Assembly (NCBI GenBank): GCA_900552455.1
Contig: URZX01000025.1
Span: forward strand, 1-36,244
Direction: 5' to 3'
Length of the DNA stretch: 36,244 nt
DNA from: an uncultured Peptococcaceae bacterium
Lineage (GTDB): Bacteria > Bacillota > Peptococcia > Peptococcales > Peptococcaceae
In this document: positions 1 through 7,431 of the stretch, one piece after another
Position numbering within the stretch: position 1 is the stretch's first letter
Layout of the letters: each line of letters opens with the position of its first letter
The notes under the pieces: generated by a model
Databases searched by the model: none
Told to the model about the DNA's origin: nothing
The model's input: the letters and a program-made list of their open reading frames with translations, nothing else
Made by a program: the position numbers and the translations under genes

Positions 1-41
1 CGTTTGAAACAATATTTTTGTTATTTACCCTATCTACTTGA

Positions 42-302
42 CAGGGGGCGGTTCAGAACGAACGGCCGCTTGTGCTGACGCCGACAGAATTTGCCATCCT
101 GCGCATTCTCTGCGAGCACAAGGGCGGCGTGGTCAGCGCTGAAGAATTGTTCCGCGGAGTCTGGGGTGAGGAATACTACGACAAACGCAACAACACGATC
201 TCTGTACACATCCGTCACCTGCGTGAAAAGCTCGGTGATTCTTTTGACAACCCACGCTATATCAAAACAGTCTGGGGGTGTGGATACAAAATTGAACCAT
301 AA
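42..302 (+). pseudogene. vanR: VanR-like response regulator, C-terminal DNA-binding domain only (truncated)
   Basis: The reading frame encodes a complete OmpR/PhoB-type winged-helix domain. LTPTEFAILRILCEHKGG, the NNTISVHIRHLREKLGD recognition region and the end IKTVWGCGYKIEP closely match the C-terminal domain of VanR, as I recall that sequence. The phosphoacceptor receiver domain is absent. An in-frame TGA at 39-41 closes the frame, and bases 1-41 are AT-rich and look like no receiver or linker sequence in any frame. The first possible start is GTG at 72, which lacks a Shine-Dalgarno sequence, so a free DNA-binding domain is unlikely to be made efficiently. The stop at 300-302 overlaps the start of the kinase, as in vanRS pairs. 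Either the gene is a true 5' truncation, or the window edge is an assembly or rearrangement junction; the sequence alone cannot decide. Confidence 0.72.
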
Positions 303-1485
303 AAAACAAACGATCAAACGCTTTTTCCTCATCGCTTTTCTGGGAACAGTCGTCTGCATGGGCTTCCTCTTCTTTCTCGATCGCGGCCTGGAAGGGGCGC
401 TGACGGGCTGGTTTGAGGACAGGCTCATGGCGGTCTACAGCTACACGCAGACAGCAAACGGCGAGATGGTCTACATCTGGCGGCCGGATTGGACGATGGT
501 TAAGCTCTACGGCGCGATCTTTGCGTTTGTACTCGTGCTCGTCTGCAGCGTGATCGCGCTGGTGCTGGCGCGTTTCCTGACCAAGGCGGATGTGCGCGAC
601 CGCATGGCGGATCTCGGCGAGATGATCCACGATTACATGTTCTCGGACAAGGATGCCTCGGCTGTTTTCCCGAAGGAATACAACGCCATCGCCATCCAGA
701 TGAGCGAGGTCAAGGACAAGATGCGGCAGCATGAACAGCTGCTGCGCGAAGAGGCGGCGCGCAAAAACGATCTCATCACCTATCTCGCCCACGATCTGAA
801 AACGCCGCTGACTTCTGTGATCGGCTATCTCAGCCTGCTTTCAGAAGCGCCGGATATGCCGCTGGAGCTGCGCGCAAAATACACGCAGATCGGCGTCGAC
901 AAGGCGCTGCGGCTGGAAAGCCTGATCAACGAATTTTTCGACATCACCCGTTTCAATCTGCAGCAGGTGCACCTCGACGCTTCGCGCTTCGATCTCACCT
1001 ACATGCTCGTGCAGATGACCGACGAATTCTACCCGCTGGCGCAAAGCCACGGCAACACGATCATTCTCGATGTGCCGGAGGATCTCAGCCTCGTCGGCGA
1101 CGCGAACAAGCTGGCGCGCGTGTTCAACAACATCTTGAAAAACGCCATCGCCTACAGCGACGCCGACACAGAGATCCGCGTCAAAGCCTGGGAAGGAAAC
1201 AATCGCGTCGTCATCACCTTCACAAACAGCGGCCCGACGATTCCACAGGAAAAACTCGCGCTGCTCTTTGAGAAATTTTTCCGTCTCGATTCCTCACGCT
1301 CGACGAAAACCGGTGGCGCCGGCCTTGGGCTGGCGATCGCCCGCGAGATCGTGACGCTGCACCACGGCGAGATCTCTGCGACAAGCCAGAACCACGAAAC
1401 AACCTTCACCGTCGCGCTGCCGCTTGATCAGCCGCGCGAAACACCGCCAACCCTCGATACCTATTTGGACAACAAGCTTCCATAA
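280..1485 (+). CDS. vanS: VanS-like sensor histidine kinase
   Basis: Membrane sensor kinase of about 401 residues. There are two membrane segments (about 14-34 and 77-97) around a short external loop, then a HAMP-like linker. The H-box YLAHDLKTPLTSVIGYLSLL carries the phosphorylated His near residue 171. An N-box (FNNILKNAIAYS) and a G-box (GGAGLGLAIA) follow. The stretches EAPDMPL, LVQMTDEFYP and KLARVFNNILKNA are near-identical to VanS of glycopeptide-resistance operons as I recall it. GTG at 280 is chosen because it reproduces the VanS N-terminus inside the end of vanR; TTG at 292 is an alternative and better spaced from the upstream G-rich run. No vanH, vanA/B or vanX gene follows, only a cold-shock gene on the other strand. 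The signal and targets are therefore unknown, and resistance cannot be inferred. Confidence 0.85.
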   Translation: MDTKLNHKKQTIKRFFLIAFLGTVVCMGFLFFLDRGLEGALTGWFEDRLMAVYSYTQTANGEMVYIWRPDWTMVKLYGAIFAFVLVLVCSVIALVLARFLTKADVRDRMADLGEMIHDYMFSDKDASAVFPKEYNAIAIQMSEVKDKMRQHEQLLREEAARKNDLITYLAHDLKTPLTSVIGYLSLLSEAPDMPLELRAKYTQIGVDKALRLESLINEFFDITRFNLQQVHLDASRFDLTYMLVQMTDEFYPLAQSHGNTIILDVPEDLSLVGDANKLARVFNNILKNAIAYSDADTEIRVKAWEGNNRVVITFTNSGPTIPQEKLALLFEKFFRLDSSRSTKTGGAGLGLAIAREIVTLHHGEISATSQNHETTFTVALPLDQPRETPPTLDTYLDNKLP

Positions 1486-1495
1486 AAACGACGAA

Positions 1496-1528
1496 CGCCG
1501 GCAGGATCCACAAACGGACCTGCCGGCG
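1496..1528. terminator. Bidirectional terminator between vanS and csp
   Basis: The arms CGCCGGCAGG(A)TCC and GGACCTGCCGGCG form a 13-bp GC-rich stem with one bulged A. It lies between convergent vanS (plus) and csp (minus). The T-runs are imperfect on both sides, the better one (GTTTTT) serving the csp direction. Confidence 0.7.
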
Positions 1529-1551
1529 TATCTTCAATTTCTGCAGCCTGA

Positions 1552-1749
1552 TCAGAGCTTGACAACGTTTGCCGCCTGATCGCCGCGTTCGCTGGCGACG
1601 ACGTCAAATTCGACAGCCTGACCTTCTTCGAGGGTTTTGAACCCGTCGCCCTGGATGGCAGAGTAATGCACGAACACATCCTCGCCGTCTTCGATGGTGA
1701 TGAAGCCAAAGCCTTTTTCATTGTTGAACCATTTTACGTTTCCAGTCAT
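1552..1749 (-). CDS. csp: Cold-shock protein, CspA family
   Basis: A single 65-residue cold-shock (OB-fold) domain that binds single-stranded RNA/DNA and acts as an RNA chaperone. Both RNA-binding motifs are present: the RNP1-like KGFGFIT and the RNP2-like VFVHYSAI, after the typical N-terminus [13 protein letters not shown]. The start is the ATG at 1747-1749, preceded by GGAGGTTCAC; a longer in-frame reading from 1806 has no ribosome binding site and runs through the leader. The length is normal for the family. The gene is monocistronic, with its own promoter, a leader of about 140 nt and a terminator shared with vanS. The long structured leader suggests post-transcriptional control, as known for cspA-type genes. 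Confidence 0.97.
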   Translation of the reverse strand: MTGNVKWFNNEKGFGFITIEDGEDVFVHYSAIQGDGFKTLEEGQAVEFDVVASERGDQAANVVKL

Positions 1750-1800
1750 TGTGAACCTCCAAAAGATGAAATTAGTACCAAAAAATAAACGGAGATCACA

Positions 1801-1856
1801 TTTCACATATTGTAACGGCCGGTCGCTGGCGCTGCCAGCTCTTACAATATGTGAAA
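1801..1856 (-). promoter_or_regulatory. Large perfect hairpin in the csp 5' leader
   Basis: TTTCACATATTGTAA at 1801-1815 is a perfect 15-bp inverted repeat of TTACAATATGTGAAA at 1842-1856. The 26-nt loop holds a second perfect 6-bp hairpin (GCTGGC / GCCAGC, 1825-1839). The element lies between the csp promoter and its ribosome binding site. It could be a thermosensor-type leader element, a protein-binding palindrome or the relic of a small repeat. Its role is not known. Confidence 0.75.
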
Positions 1857-1893
1857 AGCATTCAATGTTTGATAAATCTGATACTTGAGGTTA

Positions 1894-1922
1894 AGTATAG
1901 CAGAGGTCCTCCGCCCTTACAA
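1894..1922 (-). promoter_or_regulatory. Sigma-70-type promoter of csp
   Basis: On the minus strand, TTGTAA (-35, 1917-1922) and TATACT (-10, 1894-1899) are separated by exactly 17 bp. This predicts transcription from about 1888 and a leader of about 140 nt before the csp start. Confidence 0.75.
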
Positions 1923-1958
1923 GAACTTTACATTTTTCCATCCATAGTTATTCGCATG

Positions 1959-1988
1959 TAAAAAGCCTGCGGCATAAGCCACAGGCTT
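1959..1988 (-). terminator. Terminator of the ylxM-trmD operon
   Basis: AAGCCTGCGGC and GCCACAGGCTT form an 11-bp stem with one mismatch, followed on the minus strand by a T-run. It starts 5 bases past the trmD stop and ends the operon there. Confidence 0.85.
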
Positions 1989-1992
1989 GCAT

Positions 1993-2748
1993 TCATTTTG
2001 GATAGCGCTCAGCGAGGGCAGGATTTTCGGCGAAAAGCTCATCGAGGAGCTTCTGCTCCTGCTTCGTTGGCGTATAGCTGGCGAGCAGATCTGGCCGACG
2101 CTCGAGTGTACGGCGCAGCGCTTCTTTTTTCTGCCAACGCGCGATGTTTTCATGGTGGCCGCTTGTCAGCACTTCCGGCACTTCCTTGCCTTCAAAAACA
2201 CGCGGCTTGGTGTACTGGGGATACTCCAGGAGTCCGTTGTAAAAGGAATCGTCTTCAAACGACGCCTGCTCTTTGATAACGCCCGGTTTCAGCCGTGCGA
2301 TGGTGTCGATCATGACCATCGCCGGCAGCTCGCCGCCGGTGAGCACATAATCGCCGATGGAATATTCGTCGGTCACATAATCGCGGATGCGCTCGTCGAA
2401 GCCTTCGTAGTGGCCACAGACGAAAGCAATGTGCTCATACTGCGCCAGCCGATTTGCGTCAGCCTGGCTGAACACCTTGCCCTGCGGCGAAACGAGAATG
2501 ATCGGCACGCTGCCATCCAGCGGCAGCTTATCGCGCAGCGCATCGACGATCGGCTGCGGCTGCAGGAGCATGCCGACACCGCCACCGTACGGCGTGTCGT
2601 CGACGTGGTGGAATTTGTTCGTCGCGTAGTCGCGGAAATTGACGATCTCAATATTGAGCAGGCCCTTTTCTCTTGCCTTGCCGATGAGGCTTGTGGTGAG
2701 TGGACCCTGGAACATTTCCGGGAAGAGCGACAGAATCGTAACGTCCAT
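1993..2748 (-). CDS. trmD: tRNA (guanine-N1)-methyltransferase TrmD
   Basis: SAM-dependent SPOUT (trefoil-knot) enzyme that methylates G37 of tRNAs reading CNN and some other codons, which prevents +1 frameshifting. The 251-residue length is typical. Family motifs seen include [13 protein letters not shown] at the start, [32 protein letters not shown] and the knot region [20 protein letters not shown], where the SAM site is formed. Its ATG overlaps the rimM stop (TGATG), indicating translational coupling. It is the last gene of the operon: a terminator follows at once, so rplS, the usual next gene in many Bacillota, is not here. Confidence 0.98.
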   Translation of the reverse strand: MDVTILSLFPEMFQGPLTTSLIGKAREKGLLNIEIVNFRDYATNKFHHVDDTPYGGGVGMLLQPQPIVDALRDKLPLDGSVPIILVSPQGKVFSQADANRLAQYEHIAFVCGHYEGFDERIRDYVTDEYSIGDYVLTGGELPAMVMIDTIARLKPGVIKEQASFEDDSFYNGLLEYPQYTKPRVFEGKEVPEVLTSGHHENIARWQKKEALRRTLERRPDLLASYTPTKQEQKLLDELFAENPALAERYPK

Positions 2749-3272
2749 CAGTCGACCAGTCCTTTCGGCAGCTCCACTTCCATGCGGCCAGCGTCAAGAT
2801 CCACGCCAAGGATCACAGATTTGACCGCCGGGATGAGGATCTCGCGTGTTGGCGACTGTTCAACGACGTAAACGTCGTTGGCGCCTGGCTGCAGCACGTC
2901 GGTGATGACGCCGATCTTTTCCTCGCCTTCGTAAACGACGAGCCCGATCAGGTCGTCAATATAATAAGCGCCTTCCTCCAGCGGCATGCGGTCGCTCTTG
3001 TCAATGGCTAGGTACTGATTTTTCAGCGCTTTGGCGGCGTCCATGTCGTCGACATCGTAAAGCTTGACGAGGACGGTGTCCTTGTGCAGACGCACGCGCT
3101 CAATGTCGTAGACGGTGTAATTCTTGTTGCGGTCCTCCAGATACACCTCATCGAGGAGATAGTAGCGCGTAGGATCGTCGGTGAGCGGCTCAACTTTCAA
3201 TTCGCCGCGCACGCCATGGGCATTGAGGATCTTTCCGATGCGTGTCTTGTCGTTGCTCATATCCGCACTCAT
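2748..3272 (-). CDS. rimM: Ribosome maturation factor RimM
   Basis: Assembly factor for the head of the 30S subunit that binds ribosomal protein S19. About 174 residues, normal for the family. The N-terminal RimM beta-barrel (about 10-95) begins [22 protein letters not shown]-terminal PRC-barrel (about 103-174) contains [12 protein letters not shown] and DVYVV and ends in a typical [15 protein letters not shown] region. The start at 3272 gives a 4-base ATGA overlap with ylqD; an internal ATG at 3260 is possible. It is translationally coupled to trmD downstream. Confidence 0.97.
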   Translation of the reverse strand: MSADMSNDKTRIGKILNAHGVRGELKVEPLTDDPTRYYLLDEVYLEDRNKNYTVYDIERVRLHKDTVLVKLYDVDDMDAAKALKNQYLAIDKSDRMPLEEGAYYIDDLIGLVVYEGEEKIGVITDVLQPGANDVYVVEQSPTREILIPAVKSVILGVDLDAGRMEVELPKGLVD

Positions 3273-3679
3273 TTTTGACGGATCTCTTTGACAATGTCGT
3301 CTTCAATGACGAGCTCATAGTGGGTGCCAGCGGTGAAAGGATCGCCAACCTTGATGGTGGTGAGGAAATCGCCTTCGCCGGCGTCCACTTCGCTGCCCAT
3401 GATGAGATCGTCCACAGCGGCCAGCGCTTTGTTGAACTGTTCCTTGTAGACGTTGATCTTATCGCGTTCGGCGTTGAGCTGGGCGCGAATGGCTTCGGTC
3501 TGTGGATGTGCTTTGAGGGTGAGCTCGGTCATTGTCTTGCTCATCTGCTTGTCAAAGTCAGCGAGCTGGGAATCGATCTCGTCGATCTGCTTCTGGATTT
3601 CTGCAGCGGTTCTCTGCTTATAGCCATCGGTGACGATCTGTTTGTATGTCACCTTACCGAGGATCTGTAATTCTTCCAT
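3269..3679 (-). CDS. ylqD: YlqD family protein
   Basis: A 136-residue protein of the uncharacterised YlqD family, recognised by its sequence and its place between khpA and rimM. Residues about 20-90 are a charged helical, coiled-coil-like region (EIQKQIDEIDSQLADFDKQM and onward), followed by a small C-terminal beta-rich part (DFLTTIKVGDPF). There is no signal peptide or membrane segment. The ATG at 3677-3679 is chosen because AAGAGGT lies 8 nt upstream; the longer frame to 3745 runs through a terminator-like hairpin. Function is unknown; position suggests a link to ribosome maturation (inference). Confidence 0.85.
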   Translation of the reverse strand: MEELQILGKVTYKQIVTDGYKQRTAAEIQKQIDEIDSQLADFDKQMSKTMTELTLKAHPQTEAIRAQLNAERDKINVYKEQFNKALAAVDDLIMGSEVDAGEGDFLTTIKVGDPFTAGTHYELVIEDDIVKEIRQK

Positions 3680-3710
3680 CTGTTCATACCTCTTTTCTAA
3701 AACATAGCAA

Positions 3711-3740
3711 AAAATCCAGACTCGAACGAATCTGGATTTT
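3711..3740 (-). terminator. Intrinsic terminator or attenuator inside the operon, between khpA and ylqD
   Basis: AAAATCCAGA and TCTGGATTTT form a perfect 10-bp stem with a 10-nt loop, followed on the minus strand by an unbroken T-run. It lies between the khpA stop (3745) and the ylqD ribosome binding site. Only about 30 bp separate it from the ylqD start, too little for a visible separate promoter. Expression of ylqD-rimM-trmD probably depends on read-through. Confidence 0.75.
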
Positions 3741-3744
3741 ATCA

Positions 3745-3975
3745 TCAGTCTACAATGTCGACATAAACCTTCTTATGCTGAACATTGCCCACGGCTTTCA
3801 TGATGGTGCGGATCGCGTTGGCGATGCGCCCATGTTTGCCGATAATTTTGCCCATATCATCCGGTGCAACAGAAAGCTGCACTGTCACAGATTCTGGTGT
3901 TTCATTAATTTTTACAGATACGGAATCTGGGTCATCAACCAAAGACTTTGCGATGTGCAAAACCAAGTTTTCCAT
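3745..3975 (-). CDS. khpA: KH-domain RNA-binding protein KhpA
   Basis: Single type II KH domain, 76 residues, an RNA-binding protein that partners with KhpB/Jag in Gram-positive bacteria and affects cell division and RNA metabolism. The GxxG loop is seen in MGKIIGKHGRIANAIRTIMK. The start ENLVLHIAKSLVDDPDSV is typical. The ATG at 3973-3975 is preferred because GGATGA lies 5 nt upstream and it gives the family's N-terminus; a Met three codons earlier (3984) has no ribosome binding site. It sits 28 bp after rpsP, as in most Bacillota, and is followed by a terminator-like hairpin. Confidence 0.95.
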   Translation of the reverse strand: MENLVLHIAKSLVDDPDSVSVKINETPESVTVQLSVAPDDMGKIIGKHGRIANAIRTIMKAVGNVQHKKVYVDIVD

Positions 3976-4003
3976 ACTAATCATCCATTTCTTATAAAAT
4001 CAA

Positions 4004-4246
4004 TCAGTTAACACCAGCTTTTTTCAGCAAGCTGCGAACGGTATCGGAAGGCTGAGCGCCGGAAGCGAGCCACTTCTGAGCAGCTTCGACATCAACCTTA
4101 ATTTCAGCAGGATTTACGTTTGGGTTGTAGTAACCGATCTCTTCGATGCTGCGGCCATCGCGTGGAGCGCGGCTGTCAGCGACGACGATACGATAGAAAG
4201 GTTTCTTCTTTGCACCCATTCTTCTCAGTCTGATTTTAGTTGCCAA
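4004..4246 (-). CDS. rpsP: 30S ribosomal protein S16
   Basis: Ribosomal protein S16, a primary-to-secondary 16S rRNA binder needed for 30S assembly. At 80 residues it is near the family's usual size, with the conserved N-terminus [20 protein letters not shown] and the middle [20 protein letters not shown]. The start is taken as TTG at 4244-4246: AAGGAGGTGA lies 8 bases before it, and the product then begins as [11 protein letters not shown] like other S16 proteins. The upstream GTG (4255) lies within the Shine-Dalgarno sequence itself and cannot be used with it. A TTG start on a highly expressed ribosomal gene is unusual. Confidence 0.98.
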   Translation of the reverse strand: MATKIRLRRMGAKKKPFYRIVVADSRAPRDGRSIEEIGYYNPNVNPAEIKVDVEAAQKWLASGAQPSDTVRSLLKKAGVN

Positions 4247-4271
4247 TGATGTCACCTCCTTACGTTGATCA

Positions 4272-5621
4272 TTATTTCAAGCCAAAGAATGGCAGACGGC
4301 CTTTTTTCCCGCCTTTGCCACTTGCCATGGCCCCAAATTGCTTCATAAATGTCTGTGATTGCTCAAACTGCTTGATCAGTCTGTTGACGTCCTGAACCTT
4401 CAGACCACAGCCGGCGGCGATGCGTTTTCTGCGGCTGCCGTTGATGATCTTGGTGTTCTGGCGTTCCTCCGGCGTCATCGAGAGGATGATCGCGCGTGTG
4501 TGGTCCATATCCTTGGCGTCGAGCTTGACGTTTTTGAGCATTTTTTTGCTCACGCCCGGGATCATTGAGAGCATCGATTCAATATCGCCCATGCCCTGCA
4601 GCTGATCCATCTGCGCCAGATAATCTTCCAAGGTGAAGCTCTGTGTTTTGATCTTCTCCTGCAGCTCCGCCGCCTGCTTCTGGTCAAATTCCGCCTCTGC
4701 TTTCTCGATCAGGGTGAGGATGTCACCCATGCCGAGGATACGGGAGGCCATGCGGTCCGGATGGAATGGCTCGAGGGCATCGAGCTTTTCGCCCTGGCCG
4801 GTGAATTTGATCGGTTTGCCGGTGACGCTCTTTACAGAGAGCGCTGCCCCGCCTCGTGTGTCACCATCGAGCTTTGTCAGCACGATGCCGGTGATGTCGA
4901 GGTTGTCATTGAAATGCTCGGCCACGTTTACCGCGTCCTGACCAGTCATCGCATCGACGACCAGAAGGATCTCCGTCGGTGTGACGGCTTCCTTGATCGC
5001 CACAAGCTCCTGCATCAGTACTTCGTCGATGTGCAGACGCCCGGCGGTGTCGATGATCACGACGTCGTTGCCGTGCGCTTTCGCGTGGGCGACGGCGTCC
5101 GAGGCGATGTCGACCGGTGAACGGTCGCTGCCCTGTTCAAACACTGGAATGTCCAGCTGCTGACCAAGAACCTTGAGCTGCTGGATCGCTGCCGGACGGT
5201 ACACGTCGCAGGCAGCCAGGAGCGGACGCTTGTGCATCTTTTCCTTGAGATAGCGGGCGAGCTTCCCAGTCGAGGTCGTCTTCCCGGAGCCCTGCAGCCC
5301 GACCATCATGATGATCGTCGGTGGCTTGGAGCTGATCTCAATCTTTTTCGCTTCGCCGCCCATAAGCTGTCTCAGCTCGTCGTGGACGATCTTGACAACC
5401 TGCTGCCCAGGTGTGAGACTTTCCATGACGTCTGCGCCCATGGCGCGGTCTTTGATGTTTCCTACAAAGCTTTTGACGACTTTATAGTTGACATCGGCTT
5501 CCAGCAAAGCCACACGCACTTCGCGGAGCACATCTTTAATATCCTGTTCGCTGATCTTACCCTTGCCTTTGAGCTTGGCGAAGGCATCTTGCAGTCTTTC
5601 GCTTAATCCATCAAGTGCCAC
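4272..5621 (-). CDS. ffh: Signal recognition particle protein Ffh (SRP54)
   Basis: GTPase of the signal recognition particle. It binds signal sequences and 4.5S/6S scRNA and, with FtsY, delivers nascent membrane proteins to SecYEG. At 449 residues it is complete. N domain 1-85; G domain with P-loop [15 protein letters not shown] near 108, DTAGRLHID near 190 and [13 protein letters not shown] near 248; Met-rich M domain from about 300 ([34 protein letters not shown], ending in a Met/Gly-rich tail). The start is GTG at 5619-5621. It follows ylxM by 2 bases; coupling probably compensates for a weak ribosome binding site. Confidence 0.98.
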   Translation of the reverse strand: MALDGLSERLQDAFAKLKGKGKISEQDIKDVLREVRVALLEADVNYKVVKSFVGNIKDRAMGADVMESLTPGQQVVKIVHDELRQLMGGEAKKIEISSKPPTIIMMVGLQGSGKTTSTGKLARYLKEKMHKRPLLAACDVYRPAAIQQLKVLGQQLDIPVFEQGSDRSPVDIASDAVAHAKAHGNDVVIIDTAGRLHIDEVLMQELVAIKEAVTPTEILLVVDAMTGQDAVNVAEHFNDNLDITGIVLTKLDGDTRGGAALSVKSVTGKPIKFTGQGEKLDALEPFHPDRMASRILGMGDILTLIEKAEAEFDQKQAAELQEKIKTQSFTLEDYLAQMDQLQGMGDIESMLSMIPGVSKKMLKNVKLDAKDMDHTRAIILSMTPEERQNTKIINGSRRKRIAAGCGLKVQDVNRLIKQFEQSQTFMKQFGAMASGKGGKKGRLPFFGLK

Positions 5622-5623
5622 GA

Positions 5624-5986
5624 TTAATCAGCCTTTCTGGTCTTTTTTAGTTGTGCCAGTATCTCTGTAAACGTTTCCTCCGGCCACTGGCCTGTGCTGA
5701 GCCCTGTCTCGATGGCGCCGATGGTGCGATCGAGCACCGCATCCACTTCGCCATCCCGCCTGAGCATGCCGAGATTTTTCTCGAAAGCTTCCAGCGATTC
5801 TTCGCAGCGGCTGATGCTGTTGTGCACCGCCTGCCGGCTGATGCCGACCAGATCAGAGATCTCAGCGAGCGAGAGGTCTTCGTCAAAATAATATGCGAAC
5901 AAGGTCCGCTGCTTTTCTGTAAGGAGACTGCCGTAGCAGTCAAACAGGCAGACCATGCGATTTCTGTTGTCCATAGATAATGGCAT
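5624..5986 (-). CDS. ylxM: YlxM family helix-turn-helix protein, SRP-associated
   Basis: A 120-residue protein of the YlxM/UPF0122 family, a sigma-region-4-like helix-turn-helix protein; in streptococci YlxM binds scRNA and stimulates the SRP GTPase. The motif region LTEKQRTLFAYYFDEDLSLA and EISDLVGISRQAVHNSISR is the characteristic helix-turn-helix. The ATG at 5984-5986 is preceded by AGAGGTGCTGAT. It is the first gene of the operon and lies directly upstream of ffh, the usual pairing. The tail after residue 70 is helical and specific to the family. Confidence 0.93.
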   Translation of the reverse strand: MPLSMDNRNRMVCLFDCYGSLLTEKQRTLFAYYFDEDLSLAEISDLVGISRQAVHNSISRCEESLEAFEKNLGMLRRDGEVDAVLDRTIGAIETGLSTGQWPEETFTEILAQLKKTRKAD

Positions 5987-6026
5987 ATCAGCACCTCTGT
6001 CAACTTTTTCGCCTTGACACTACGAT

Positions 6027-6055
6027 AGGATAACAAATCCCCAACGGCTTGTCAA
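6027..6055 (-). promoter_or_regulatory. Promoter of the ylxM-ffh-rpsP-khpA-ylqD-rimM-trmD operon
   Basis: On the minus strand, a perfect TTGACA -35 (6050-6055) and TATCCT -10 (6027-6032) are separated by 17 bp. Predicted transcription start is about 6020, some 35 nt before ylxM. Confidence 0.8.
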
Positions 6056-6079
6056 GCATTATTTCTTGACAGAGAGCGA

Positions 6080-6592
6080 TTATTTGTCCGTGCTGCCAAA
6101 GCCGCCGCTGCGCGCCGCCGTGGCGCTGTCATCGTCGGTGACAAGATACGGAAGGAAAATTCCCTGGGCAAATGCCTGTCCCTTTTCCACCGTCAAAACC
6201 TTGTGTTCATCCGGGTGGTCGTTGTAAATGGCGATCATAATATGCCCTTCGTTGTCGGCGTGCTGATAATCTGCGTCGATGACGCCGATCGTATTCATAA
6301 GCTGCAGCTTGTAGCGCATGCCCTGGCCGCTGCGCGGCGCGATGAGGAGCACCACATTTTCCGGCATGATCGCGCGAATGCCGGTGAGGATCGTGATCTC
6401 CTCGCCAGGATGGAGCGTAAACGCGTGCGGCGCGAAGAAATCGTAGCCGGCAGAAGCCGCCGTCGCACGTTCCGGCAAACGGATATCGCCGTAAATCTCT
6501 GACGGATCGTCTGTGCGGTCGTCATTTTTCTGACGCCAGTCCTCTAAAAACTGCGGCCAGGAAATTTTTTCGAAAGCAAGCATGAAATTCAT
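6080..6592 (-). CDS. dut: dUTP diphosphatase (trimeric dUTPase family)
   Basis: Hydrolyses dUTP to dUMP and pyrophosphate, keeping uracil out of DNA and supplying thymidylate synthesis. All five trimeric-dUTPase motifs are seen: ASAGYDFFAP (about 46-55), APRSGQG (85-91), NTIGVIDADY (100-109), KGQAFAQGIF (137-146) and the mobile C-terminal RSGGFGSTDK (161-170). Motif III carries a short insertion (QHADNEGHI) in place of the compact version of E. coli. The 170-residue form starts at ATG 6590-6592 (GGAGAAAGGG just before); ATG 6583 is an alternative. The N-terminal 35 residues precede the usual fold. Divergent from yebC with a shared 79-bp control region. Confidence 0.93.
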   Translation of the reverse strand: MNFMLAFEKISWPQFLEDWRQKNDDRTDDPSEIYGDIRLPERATAASAGYDFFAPHAFTLHPGEEITILTGIRAIMPENVVLLIAPRSGQGMRYKLQLMNTIGVIDADYQHADNEGHIMIAIYNDHPDEHKVLTVEKGQAFAQGIFLPYLVTDDDSATAARSGGFGSTDK

Positions 6593-6604
6593 CCCTTTCT
6601 CCAC

Positions 6605-6633
6605 TTGAAATGCTTCACACTGAAGATTATAAT
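6605..6633 (+). promoter_or_regulatory. Promoter of yebC, overlapping the dut control region
   Basis: TTGAAA (6605-6610) and a consensus TATAAT (6628-6633) with exactly 17 bp between. The same palindromic ATTATAAT could serve as a minus-strand -10 for dut with a weak TTTAAT -35, so the two genes may share promoter DNA; that part is less certain. Confidence 0.8.
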
Positions 6634-6671
6634 AGAAAATGCGCATAAATTAAACCTAAGGAGAGATATGA

Positions 6672-7388
6672 ATGGGTCGTATTCATAATATTGAAGGAAA
6701 GAAAAACAAAATGGACAGCCTGCGCTCCACCACATTCACCAAACACGCGCGCAACATCACCGTTGCTGCTCGTCAGGGTGGCGGAGATCCAGCTTACAAC
6801 GCTGCACTGAAGTTGGCCATTGACAAGGCAAAAGCCGACAACATGCCAAACGACAACATCAACCGCGCCATCAAGAAAGGCATCGGCGCCACCGATGGCG
6901 AAAAATACGAACACATCACCTACGAAGGCTATGGTCCTGGCGGCGTTGCGCTGATCATCGAATGCCTGACCGACAACAAAAACCGCACCGCCGGAAATGT
7001 CCGTCACCATCTCGACCGCTGCGGCGGCAACCTCGGCACCGATGGCTGCGTCAGCTTCATGTTTGAACGCAAGGGTGCCATCGCCATCGACAGAGAAGCC
7101 TGCCCAATGAGCGAAGACGAGCTCATGGAGCTCGCTCTCGAAGCTGGCGCTGAAGATTTCGCCAGCGAAGACAGCCACTATGAGATTCTCACCGCACCGG
7201 AAGATTACGCAGCTGTGCGTGACGCCATCGACGGCGCAAACATCCCGGTCCTCTCCGGCGATATCACCATGCTGCCTTCCAACTACACAGAAGTGCCTGA
7301 GGACAAACAAAAGAGCATGCAGAAGCTTCTCGACGCCCTCGAAGAAGACGACGACGTGCAGAACGTCTACAGCAACATGGCACAATAA
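6672..7388 (+). CDS. yebC: YebC/PmpR family protein (TACO1-type)
   Basis: A 238-residue member of the YebC/PmpR/TACO1 family, reported both as DNA-binding regulators and as translation factors that relieve ribosome stalling at proline-rich stretches. The N-terminus MGRIHNIEGKKNKMD and the segments PNDNINRAIKKGIGA, YEGYGPGGVALIIECLTDN and DRCGGNLGTDGCVSFMFERK are diagnostic. The family's three-domain length is intact, with an acidic C-terminus (LEEDDDVQNVYSNM). The start ATG follows AAGGAGAGATATGA. It has its own promoter and terminator. Usual neighbours such as ruvC are not here. Confidence 0.96.
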   Translation: MGRIHNIEGKKNKMDSLRSTTFTKHARNITVAARQGGGDPAYNAALKLAIDKAKADNMPNDNINRAIKKGIGATDGEKYEHITYEGYGPGGVALIIECLTDNKNRTAGNVRHHLDRCGGNLGTDGCVSFMFERKGAIAIDREACPMSEDELMELALEAGAEDFASEDSHYEILTAPEDYAAVRDAIDGANIPVLSGDITMLPSNYTEVPEDKQKSMQKLLDALEEDDDVQNVYSNMAQ

Positions 7389-7395
7389 TTCTCAT

Positions 7396-7426
7396 AAACT
7401 GCAGTCCGTCGGGCTGCAGTTTTTTT
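7396..7426 (+). terminator. Terminator of yebC
   Basis: AAACTGCAG and CTGCAGTTT pair as a 9-bp stem with a 9-nt loop, and an unbroken T-run follows on the plus strand, just past the yebC stop. Confidence 0.9.
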
Positions 7427-7431
7427 GCACC

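Noticed and set aside
38..66. Promoter with TTGACA at 38-43 driving the truncated vanR
   Set aside because: No acceptable -10 element occurs at 16-18 bp downstream.
42..1485. Glycopeptide-resistance cluster
   Set aside because: Only the regulator fragment and kinase are present; no ligase, dehydrogenase or dipeptidase genes are in the window.
1694..1888. Short plus-strand ORF across the csp leader
   Set aside because: It reads through the inverted repeat and csp start; no ribosome binding site.
3646..4011. Plus-strand ORF of 121 codons opposite khpA
   Set aside because: Crosses a terminator hairpin and khpA in antisense; no family features.
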